Shown piece after piece: positions 1 through 6,988 of a stretch of DNA of 64,000 nucleotides. Each line of letters begins with the position of its first letter. The stretch's first letter is position 1. The stretch is taken from assembly GCF_017876755.1 (NCBI RefSeq), contig NZ_JAGIOO010000001.1, positions 1,116,001-1,180,000 on the forward strand, read 5' to 3'. Made by a program: the position numbers and the translations under genes. The DNA is from Crossiella equi. Lineage in GTDB: Bacteria > Actinomycetota > Actinomycetes > Mycobacteriales > Pseudonocardiaceae. A model generated the notes under the pieces. That model saw only the letters and a list, made by a program, of their open reading frames with translations. It did not search any database and was not told where the DNA came from.

Positions 1-161
1 TCACCGACGTGGAGAACGACACCACCTGCTGCTACGCGGTGCAGGACAAGGTGTGGGTGCACGGTCCCGGCAAGGAGCCGTGGGAGGTGTACGTGGTCAA
101 GGGCGACTCGGCCGAGTTCGGCGCCGGGCCGGAGCTGACCGACCCGGCCTGCTGCGCCTGA
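1..161 (+). CDS. CadI/ArsI-family metal resistance enzyme, C-terminal end only
   Basis: Partial gene entering from the left edge; the last 52 codons are in the window, reading from base 3 to TGA at 159-161. The peptide contains TTCCYAVQDKVWV, then a PWEVYVV strand and a terminal CC pair. I know this pattern from the C-terminus of the ArsI/CadI vicinal-oxygen-chelate (glyoxalase/dioxygenase fold) proteins, where the cysteine pair and the Glu of the WEVY strand contribute to metal or organoarsenical handling. Members are soluble cytoplasmic proteins usually encoded with ArsR-type repressors, which would lie outside the window. The family call rests on the tail only. Confidence 0.75.
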   Translation, partial: TDVENDTTCCYAVQDKVWVHGPGKEPWEVYVVKGDSAEFGAGPELTDPACCA

Positions 162-169
162 CGGGCGCC

Positions 170-922
170 CTACACCCGCGACGAGTTCACCACTTCCCCC
201 CGGCTGAGCATGCCGCCGTCGACCGGGTGGTCGCTGCCGGTGATGTACCAGGCCTCCGACGAGACCAGGAAGGACACCGCGGCCGCGATGTCGGCGGGGT
301 CGGCCATCGTGCCGAGCGGGGTCGACGCGGCCAGCTGGTCCTGCGGCAGCGCGGCCGTCATCGGGGTGCGCACCGGGCCGGGTGAGACCGAGACGACCCG
401 CACCCCCGCGTGGGCGTACTCCTGCGCGGCGGACCTGGTCAGGCTGCGCACCGCGCTCTTGGTGGCCGCGTAGGCACCCATCGAGTGCGGGGCGTTGGTC
501 GCCGCCACCGAGGCGATGGTCACGATGACCCCGCCCGTCTCGGCCATCGCGCGCAGGCTGTGCCGCAGCACGTGGAAGGCGCCGAAGACGTTGACCCGCA
601 TCACCTGCTCGAACCCGTCCTCGGGGCAGTCGGCGAGCGGGGCCAGCGGGCCGAGCACACCCGCGCAGTTGACGGTCACGTCCAGGCGGCGGTGCAACGC
701 GAGGCAGTCCTCGACCACGGCCGCCACCGAGTCCGGGCTGGCCACGTCCAGCTCACGGCCCTCCGCCCGGCCGCCCGACTCGGTGATCTCCTTGGCCACC
801 AGCACGGCCGCGGCCGCGTCGAGGTCGGCGACCCACACCAGGTGGCCGTCGGCAGCCAGCCTCCGGGCGCAGGCGGCTCCGATGCCGGAACCTCCGCCGG
901 TGACCAGTGCGATCGGGCTCAT
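170..922 (-). CDS. SDR-family NAD(P)-dependent oxidoreductase
   Basis: A 250-residue classical short-chain dehydrogenase/reductase. The Rossmann glycine motif TGGGSGIG is at residues 8-15, NCAG at 85-88, and the catalytic triad is Ser138, Tyr151 and Lys155 (YAATK). A C-terminal DHPVDGGM strand is typical of the family. The ATG at 922 is chosen because a GGAGG box sits six bases upstream and the Rossmann strand starts three residues later; an upstream extension to 1030 has no such support. The substrate cannot be told from sequence. It converges on the CadI-like gene with 8 bp between stops and stands alone on its strand. Confidence 0.9.
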   Translation of the reverse strand: MSPIALVTGGGSGIGAACARRLAADGHLVWVADLDAAAAVLVAKEITESGGRAEGRELDVASPDSVAAVVEDCLALHRRLDVTVNCAGVLGPLAPLADCPEDGFEQVMRVNVFGAFHVLRHSLRAMAETGGVIVTIASVAATNAPHSMGAYAATKSAVRSLTRSAAQEYAHAGVRVVSVSPGPVRTPMTAALPQDQLAASTPLGTMADPADIAAAVSFLVSSEAWYITGSDHPVDGGMLSRGEVVNSSRV

Positions 923-1029
923 CGTGCCTCCAGGCTCGGGGAAACGTCTGCCGAGCCATTCGACCGCACCGATCTTGACGGCGGCTTGATTCGGGTTCGG
1001 CCAGGAGGGTGAACCGTCCGGAATGGACA

Positions 1030-1062
1030 AACCGGACCTTCCCGCGAAGGGAAGATCCGGTT
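1030..1062 (-). terminator. Hairpin terminator downstream of the secreted protein gene
   Basis: A 14-bp near-perfect inverted repeat (one mismatch) around a GCGAA loop lies 20 bp past the stop of the gene ending at 1082. On the minus strand the hairpin is followed by TTTGTCC. It is well placed to stop that transcript before the SDR gene. Confidence 0.6.
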
Positions 1063-1081
1063 GCGGGTCAACGAACCCGGG

Positions 1082-1579
1082 TCAGCTGGCGGTGACGCGC
1101 AGCTCCAGCAGCACGGCCGGGTCGGGGCCCGCGCCGACGCCGACGCCGGTCCAGCCGTCGCGGTCCAGCGGCACGTCCTTGGTCTCGTTCCTGACCGTGA
1201 CCTTGGCGCTGCCCGCGCGGCCCGCGCCGTTGACCTGGTAGGCGTTCGGGATGTTCATGGTCAGCCAGCCGGACGTGCCGGTGACCTTGAAGCAGTAGTG
1301 GTGCTTGTCGGGGTCCTTGTCGCCCGGCACGTTCGTGCTGCGGACCTCGATCTCGCCGGGCGTGCCGCACTTGGCGTACTCGATGCGCCCGTCGCCCTTG
1401 ATGAGGCGGATACCGCGGTCGGCGAAGATCCTGGCCGCACCCGGGTACTCGTAGTTCTCCTCCAGCGGCGGCGGGGTGTCGTCCGCGCCCTGCTGGGCGG
1501 TGGCGGTGGACAGCCCCAGACCGGAGGCCAGCAGCACCACGCTGGCGGCGATCGTGGACGCGCGAGTGGTCATGCGCAT
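1082..1579 (-). CDS. Secreted protein of unknown function
   Basis: A 165-residue protein with a Sec signal peptide: basic MTTR start, then a hydrophobic stretch to about residue 27 ending STATAQQ. The mature part begins with an acidic, Pro-rich stretch and carries two cysteines (in AKCGTPG and HYCFKVTG) that may form a disulphide, then a beta-rich tail. I do not recognise a domain. The ATG at 1579 is preferred for an AGGAG box 12 bases upstream; the ATG at 1573 is the alternative. It is monocistronic with its own terminator hairpin. Confidence 0.75.
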   Translation of the reverse strand: MRMTTRASTIAASVVLLASGLGLSTATAQQGADDTPPPLEENYEYPGAARIFADRGIRLIKGDGRIEYAKCGTPGEIEVRSTNVPGDKDPDKHHYCFKVTGTSGWLTMNIPNAYQVNGAGRAGSAKVTVRNETKDVPLDRDGWTGVGVGAGPDPAVLLELRVTAS

Positions 1580-1990
1580 GAGGTGTCGCAACTCCTGAGT
1601 CGGATGAGTGGTAACGCCCGCGTCGACCCTCAACTACCCCGACGTGCCCAGGCGGAAGGCCCTCCCCCAAGGACATCACTGATTGCGACCGGCGGGCTGA
1701 GCGTAGGCGGCGGACCAGTGCCGATCAAACATCTGTGACCCAGCTCGCTGATCACCGGGCAGACCCGCACACGAAGTTGTTTTTCCCTGATTCGCCTGGT
1801 ACTCCTCAGGAAACATCTCGCGTTGAGGCCGGGGGGCGACGCGCCGACTGGGGAACGGGCTCGTGCCCGGTTCGGTGACTGGCGGGTCTCGGCCTCAGCT
1901 CTCCTCGCCACTTTCCGTTGCCGTGCCGTCACTTGCCCGCATCCGGTGCGCGTCTCGAACGGGTCTCGTGGATCTGATGGAGAGTTCGCT
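1580..1990. other. Intergenic region, 411 bp, between divergent secreted-protein genes
   Basis: No gene is supported here. It must carry the promoters of the minus-strand secreted protein and of the plus-strand ALF-repeat protein. Base composition drops locally around 1770-1815, compatible with a promoter, but I see no convincing -35/-10 pair. A GGAGAG ribosome site at 1979-1984 serves the plus-strand gene. Confidence 0.5.
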
Positions 1991-4900
1991 GTGACGATGC
2001 TCAGACGGGGGGCGGGGCGCGTGCGCGCGGCCGTCACCGCGTTGACGGTGGTGGCCCTGGTCGCCACCACCGGCGGTCAGGCAGCCGCCCAGGCGACACC
2101 CGGCGGGACGGGGACCACGGACCGGCAGAAGGCCTTCGGGCTGATGCGGGCGGGCGGACCGGCCGTGGCCGGTGCCGCCGAGGTCGCGCTGCTGGGGTCC
2201 GAGGCGGACCTGCGCGCGTTCCTGGCGACCGGGTTCGCCGCCGCGGCGGAGACCGACGACCGGGCCACCGCGGAGAAGCTGCTGGGCGACAGCGGTCCGG
2301 CCAGCCGGGACGCGATCAACCGGGCGCTTGCCGGGTCCATCACCGACGTCCGCGAGTTCCTGGCCACCGGCTGGAAGCAGCCCTGGCAGGACGACCTGCG
2401 CATCGCCATCACCCGCCTGCTCTCCGCGGCCACCGGTCCGGTGGTGCGCGCCGAGGCGAACTCGGCGATGGGCGGCAGCACCGAGCAGCAGCTCGCCTTC
2501 CTGCGCACCGGGTGGCAGGAGGCGCAGGACACCGACGACCGCATCGCCGTGCAGCGCCTGGTGAACACCGGTGGCCCGCAGGTGAAGTGGGCGGGCAACC
2601 TCGCCCTGTCCGGCCCGATCGAGGCGGTGCGCGAGTTCCTGCGCAACGGCTACGCGGTGGCCGTGCAGCGCGATGAGGAGGTCGCGGCCGTCTCGCAGCT
2701 GGCCACGCTGGCCAAGGACGCGCAGGCCCGATCCGCCGAGCGCACCGAGGCCGCCAAGGAGGCCTCCGCGCAGGCGGTGGCCGCCGCGGCCGCGGCCAAG
2801 GAGGAGGCACGGCGCGCGGCCGAGGAGACCGAGCTCGCCAAGAACTCCTCGGTGCGCGCGGCGGCCGCGGCCAACCGGGCGGCCGACGCGGCCACCCGTG
2901 CCGCCAGGGCCGCGCAGACCGCGATCAACGCGGCCTCGGCGGCGATCTCCGCGGCCCGGCAGGCGGCCAGCGCGGCCAGCCAGGCGGCGTGGGCGGCCTC
3001 GCGGGCCAGTGACGCCGCGGCCAAGGCACGCAACGCCGCCGCGGCCGCCGCCACCGACCGCGGCAAGGCTGACGCCGCCCGGGACGCCGCCCGCCTCGCG
3101 CGGGACGCGGCCGTGGGCGCCAACGACGCGGCGACCGCCGTGCAGAAGGCCGCCGACGCCGCCCGCGAGGTGGCCAACGCGGCCCAGGCGGCGCTGTCCG
3201 CCTCGTCCAACGCCGACGCCGCGGGCAGCTCCGCGGACGAGGCCGGGTACTGGGCGGGCCAGGCCGGGGCGAGCGCGCAGCGGGCCAAGAACGCCGCCGC
3301 GGCCGCCAAGCGCAACGCGCAGGAGGCCACCCGCGCGGCCAACGCAGCCAAGGCACTGGCCAACGAGGCCGCGAGCCAGGCGCAGCTCGCCAAGGCCGCG
3401 GCCACCGACGCCGCCACCCACGCCAACAACGCCGCCGACGCCGCGCTGAAGGCCGCCGAGCACGCGGGTGAGGCCGAGCACGCCGCCGCGCGGTCGCAGG
3501 AGGCCGCGGACGAGGCGAAGAAGGCCGCCGACGCCGCGGAGAAGGCGCAGGAGCAGGCCAAGAACGTCACCGCGATCGCACGCAAGGCCGACGAGGAGCG
3601 CCTGCGGACCCAGCAGAGCCAGGGCATGCGGGAGGCCGCGACCGCCCTGGCGCAGGAGAACGAGGCGAAGGAGCAGCGGCGCTGGGAGGCGGGCAAGGCC
3701 GCCGAGCTGGACGCCGAGGCGCAGCGCCTGCTGGCCGAGGCCCGCAAGCCGGACGCGCCCCTGGCCACCGTGGTGGCCAACGGCCGCAAGGCCGCCGCGC
3801 GCCTGTACCGCACCGGTGGCCCGAACGTGCTCACCGCGGCCAGCGCGGCGCTCTCCGGTGACGAGAACGCCACCGCCGCGTTCGTGCGCCAGGACCTGGC
3901 CGCCGCGGTGGAGCGGGACGACCGCGACGGCGTCCGCATCATCGGCGGCGCGGCCCTGGCCCCCGCCCAGCGCGAGGCCGCCCGGACCGCGATGGCGGGC
4001 AGCCACGAGCAGGTCAAGGAGTTCCTGCGCACCCGCGCCTACGAGGGCAAGGACGACGACGACCGCGTCTCGGTGCAGCGCCTGCTGAGCACGGGCGGCC
4101 CGGCCACCAGGGCCGCGGCGAACCGGGCGCTGTCCGGCACGATCGAGGACGTCCGCGCGTTCCTGGCCACCGGGGTGAACGAGGCCGCCGAGCAGGACGA
4201 CCGCGTGGCCGTGCAGCGGCTGGTCGCCACCGGCCTGCCGGAGCTGAAGGCCGCGGGCAACGCCGCGCTGTCCGGGCCGTGGTCGCAGGTGCAGGAGTTC
4301 CTGCGCTTCGGCCAGTTCGCGGCCAAGCAGCGCGACGCCGAGGCCGAGATGCACGAGGCGCAGATCGCGGGCTACCTCGCCGAGATCGGTGAGGCCACCG
4401 CGAAGGCGCGGCAGAACGCCCAGCTGGCCGCCGAGGTCGCCGCCACCGCGCGCGGCGCCGCCGAGGAGGCCAGGGCGGCGGCCGACGCGGCCAAGGTCTC
4501 GGCCGACAAGGCCCGGGGCTACGCCAACGACGCGGCCCGCTACGCCGAGGACGCCGACCTCAGTGCCTCCGCCGCGATCACCTCCTCGCGCCGTGCGGAG
4601 AGCGCGTCCCGGACCGCGTGGCAGCACGCCCGGGCGGCCGAGCGCTCGGCGGCGCAGGCCAGCCACTCCGCCGCGTCGGCGGCGGCCTCGGCGGCGGACG
4701 CGCGCGCGTCGGCGGCCAAGGCCCGTGCCGAGGCCGACGCCGCCCAGCAGTCCGCGGTCGACGCCGCGCTGGCCGGGTTCGAGGCGCAGAACGCCGCGGA
4801 CACCAAGGTGATCCAGGAGGCCACCAAGGAGTCGGTGGCCCAGGCCAAGGGCTCGGTGCAGCAGATCCGCGACCAGGTCGCCAAGGCGCTGGAGCAGAGC

Positions 4901-5686
4901 GGCCTGCCGGATGACGTCCGCAGGAAGCTGCAGGACTTCCTCTCCGTCGCCGAGCAGCTGCTGGCCAAGATGGACCAGATGGCGGGCGCCTCGCTCCAGT
5001 GGGTGCAGGACCACGCGGGCGAGCTGCTCTCGCTGCTGGTGCACGTGATCCAGACCGGCGCCGGGCTCGGCCTGGTGGTCGCCGGTGGCTACGCGATCAC
5101 CGGCGGTATCGCCACCTGTGCCGCCACGGTCGGCAGCGGCGCGGCGGTCGGCGCGGTGGGCGGTTCGGTGGTCCCGGGTGCCGGTACCGCCGTCGGCGGC
5201 GCGGTCGGCGGGGTCGCGGGTCTGCTGACCTGCGTGTTCGTCGGCGGCGGGCAGATCGTCGCGGGGATCGGCAGCATCATCGGCGGCCTGGAGATGGCCA
5301 TGGACGGCCTGCAGAAGGCCGCCGACGACGTCACCCAGCTGAACAAGCCGAAGCCGCAGTCCAACTACGGCGGCAAGTCGGCGGCCGACCACGCCCGCAA
5401 CGGCGGGGTGGACATCGGCCGGACGCCCTCGGGCTCCAAGTCGATGCCCATCCGCGAGGTCAAGGACAAGAAGCAGCTCGACGAGATCTTCGAGGGCCTG
5501 ACCAAGGGCGGCACCGACATCTCCAAGCCGACCTATCCGGGCAAGATGGTAAAATTGGAAGACGGAACCATCGTCGGTTACCGCACGAAAACCTCGTCCC
5601 GCCCGGGGCAGGAGGATCCGACCATTGACATCAGCACTCCGAACAAGGAAAAGCTGAAGATCCACATCAATCCGGACGGGTGGTAG
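1991..5686 (+). CDS. Sec-exported ALF-repeat polymorphic toxin candidate
   Basis: A 1231-residue protein starting at GTG 1991 (GGAGAG six bases upstream). In order: signal peptide to about residue 38; four ALF-type short repeats (about 40-230; pattern DxRxAxxxLxxxGGPxVxxAAxxALxG then VREFLATG); an Ala-rich coiled coil (about 230-590); four more ALF repeats (about 594-780); a second Ala-rich coiled coil (780-1000); a Gly-rich glycine-zipper membrane-like stretch (1020-1100); and a compact C-terminal domain (about 1115-1231). ALF repeats are known from secreted actinomycete proteins of unknown function. The stalk, membrane-active segment and variable tip are the polymorphic-toxin layout. The tip contains GTIVGYRTKTSS, PTIDIS and KLKIHI; I cannot name its family with confidence. 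The last 140 bases are visibly poorer in GC than the rest, consistent with an exchanged tip. A small gene starts three bases after the stop. Confidence 0.8.
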   Translation: MTMLRRGAGRVRAAVTALTVVALVATTGGQAAAQATPGGTGTTDRQKAFGLMRAGGPAVAGAAEVALLGSEADLRAFLATGFAAAAETDDRATAEKLLGDSGPASRDAINRALAGSITDVREFLATGWKQPWQDDLRIAITRLLSAATGPVVRAEANSAMGGSTEQQLAFLRTGWQEAQDTDDRIAVQRLVNTGGPQVKWAGNLALSGPIEAVREFLRNGYAVAVQRDEEVAAVSQLATLAKDAQARSAERTEAAKEASAQAVAAAAAAKEEARRAAEETELAKNSSVRAAAAANRAADAATRAARAAQTAINAASAAISAARQAASAASQAAWAASRASDAAAKARNAAAAAATDRGKADAARDAARLARDAAVGANDAATAVQKAADAAREVANAAQAALSASSNADAAGSSADEAGYWAGQAGASAQRAKNAAAAAKRNAQEATRAANAAKALANEAASQAQLAKAAATDAATHANNAADAALKAAEHAGEAEHAAARSQEAADEAKKAADAAEKAQEQAKNVTAIARKADEERLRTQQSQGMREAATALAQENEAKEQRRWEAGKAAELDAEAQRLLAEARKPDAPLATVVANGRKAAARLYRTGGPNVLTAASAALSGDENATAAFVRQDLAAAVERDDRDGVRIIGGAALAPAQREAARTAMAGSHEQVKEFLRTRAYEGKDDDDRVSVQRLLSTGGPATRAAANRALSGTIEDVRAFLATGVNEAAEQDDRVAVQRLVATGLPELKAAGNAALSGPWSQVQEFLRFGQFAAKQRDAEAEMHEAQIAGYLAEIGEATAKARQNAQLAAEVAATARGAAEEARAAADAAKVSADKARGYANDAARYAEDADLSASAAITSSRRAESASRTAWQHARAAERSAAQASHSAASAAASAADARASAAKARAEADAAQQSAVDAALAGFEAQNAADTKVIQEATKESVAQAKGSVQQIRDQVAKALEQSGLPDDVRRKLQDFLSVAEQLLAKMDQMAGASLQWVQDHAGELLSLLVHVIQTGAGLGLVVAGGYAITGGIATCAATVGSGAAVGAVGGSVVPGAGTAVGGAVGGVAGLLTCVFVGGGQIVAGIGSIIGGLEMAMDGLQKAADDVTQLNKPKPQSNYGGKSAADHARNGGVDIGRTPSGSKSMPIREVKDKKQLDEIFEGLTKGGTDISKPTYPGKMVKLEDGTIVGYRTKTSSRPGQEDPTIDISTPNKEKLKIHINPDGW

Positions 5687-5689
5687 ACC

Positions 5690-6064
5690 GTGGCGCCGCA
5701 GTTCGAGGCGGACATCCTGTCCATCGCGAATGACGACTACACCTCGCTGGTGGACTTCGAGTATGTCACCAGCCGGGTCCTGGGCCCCGGCCCCGAGGCC
5801 TTGGAGGCCGCCGGCGAACTGGCGGTCCGCCTGGTCACCGAGGGCAAGGTCGTGGCGGGCAACATCGCCGACCGCTTCCACCCGTGGGCGCTGTCCACCG
5901 AGGAGGCCGTCGAGCGGATCATCGCCCACATCGACCACGCGCTGCAGTCGGGCGCGGACATCGTGTTCGGTGAACCGTGCTGGTTCGACGTCCCGGCCCA
6001 TTCGGCGGACTGGGGCGAACCCGCCGCGCCGATCGAGATCCCGGACGCGCGCACACCCAGCTGA
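5690..6064 (+). CDS. Putative immunity protein for the ALF-repeat toxin
   Basis: A 124-residue, strongly acidic soluble protein with no signal peptide, starting at GTG 5690, three bases after the toxin stop. The TGGTAGACC stretch gives no strong ribosome site, so translation is probably coupled to the upstream gene. It is largely helical, with an FHPWALSTEEAVERII segment and an acidic C-terminus (WGEPAAPIEIPD). I recognise no domain. Position, size, acidity and the shared terminator fit an immunity protein that would neutralise the toxin tip in the cytoplasm; that role is inference. Confidence 0.65.
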   Translation: MAPQFEADILSIANDDYTSLVDFEYVTSRVLGPGPEALEAAGELAVRLVTEGKVVAGNIADRFHPWALSTEEAVERIIAHIDHALQSGADIVFGEPCWFDVPAHSADWGEPAAPIEIPDARTPS

Positions 6065-6071
6065 GCGAAGA

Positions 6072-6116
6072 CGAATTGCCCGCGGTTCCCCCGAAATGGG
6101 GACCGCGGGCAATTCG
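6072..6116. terminator. Bidirectional hairpin terminator
   Basis: A 19-bp stem with one bulged base (arms 6072-6091 and 6098-6116) and a CGAAAT loop, located between two converging genes. On the plus strand it is followed by CTTT, and AT pairs close the foot of the stem on both sides. It ends the toxin-immunity transcript and the GDSL transcript. Confidence 0.85.
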
Positions 6117-6119
6117 CTT

Positions 6120-6842
6120 TCAGCGCTTGGAAAGCACGGAGGCCAGCACCGGGTACCAGCGGGCGGCGATCTTCCCGTCCCCGAACGCGTTGGGGTGCAC
6201 CCCGTCGTGCGTGTCGGCGGCGGGGTCGAACCCGGTCCACTGGTCCACGAGCAGCACGGGCGAGCGCTGCGTGGTCCGCGCGGCGACCCAGGCGGGCAGG
6301 GCCTGGTTGAGGGCGAGCACGCCGTCGGGGCAGCAGCCGGTGCCCATGGGGATGATCTGCGCGACCACCACGGTCATGTCCGGGTTGCTGACGCGCATCT
6401 GCCGCAACAGCGTGTCGAAGGCGTCCAGGATCGTGGCGGTGGGCACCGAGTGCCAGACGTCGTTGGTCCCGAAGTGCATGAGCACGACATCGGGCCGGGA
6501 GACGGCCAGCCACCCGGTGAGCAGCTTCTCCCGCGCCACCCGGTTGGCCTGGAACCCGCCGTGCCCCTCGTTGTCCCCGTCGTGGTTCCCGGCGCACTCC
6601 CGCCGGGCGGGCCGCGTCCCGACGAAGTCGATGTCCCGATACCCGTTGTCCCGCAGCATTTTCCACAACATGGCCCGCCAACACCCGGGCTCCCCGGTGA
6701 TCGAGTCCCCGAACGGCATCACCCGGGTGGCCCCGCCACGGGACGGCACGGCCCCGAGCAGCTCGACCTGGGGCACGGACATGGCGGCCACCAACACGAC
6801 CAGCAGGGCCAGGTGGAGGAACCTCCTACGCGGTCGACGCAC
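6120..6842 (-). CDS. Secreted GDSL/SGNH esterase-lipase
   Basis: A 240-residue hydrolase with a GTG start at 6842 (AGGGGG seven bases upstream). An arginine-rich start and a hydrophobic stretch (8-30) give an export signal. SGNH blocks: FGDSITG with nucleophile Ser47 (block I), FGTND at 124-128 (block III), and DGVHPN with Asp213 and His216 (block V). The spacing and the conserved HPNAFGD fit the single-domain actinomycete SGNH esterases, some of which act on acetylated xylan. The actual substrate is unknown. It converges on the toxin-immunity pair across a shared terminator. Confidence 0.88.
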   Translation of the reverse strand: MRRPRRRFLHLALLVVLVAAMSVPQVELLGAVPSRGGATRVMPFGDSITGEPGCWRAMLWKMLRDNGYRDIDFVGTRPARRECAGNHDGDNEGHGGFQANRVAREKLLTGWLAVSRPDVVLMHFGTNDVWHSVPTATILDAFDTLLRQMRVSNPDMTVVVAQIIPMGTGCCPDGVLALNQALPAWVAARTTQRSPVLLVDQWTGFDPAADTHDGVHPNAFGDGKIAARWYPVLASVLSKR

Positions 6843-6988
6843 AGCTCAGCCCCCTGTGGATTGCGGAATTGCCTCCATGGTCCACGGTTCGGGACGACTG
6901 TGCCAGGTGCGTTCCGGTGTCCTTGTACCGGTGCGACAACCTGATCAGTCGTCTCCGTGACCAACCGGTTCCGGGCTGTGACCGCGGC

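Noticed and set aside
1991-5686. Naming the toxin tip as EndoU, colicin E5 or a numbered Ntox family
   Set aside because: The visible motifs did not match any of these convincingly from memory, so no family name is given.
1895-6112. A 1405-codon open frame antisense to the ALF-repeat gene
   Set aside because: It is the mirror of GC-rich third positions in the alanine-rich gene; its product is low-complexity Gly/Arg/Leu without any domain, while the plus-strand frame shows clear repeats and a signal peptide.
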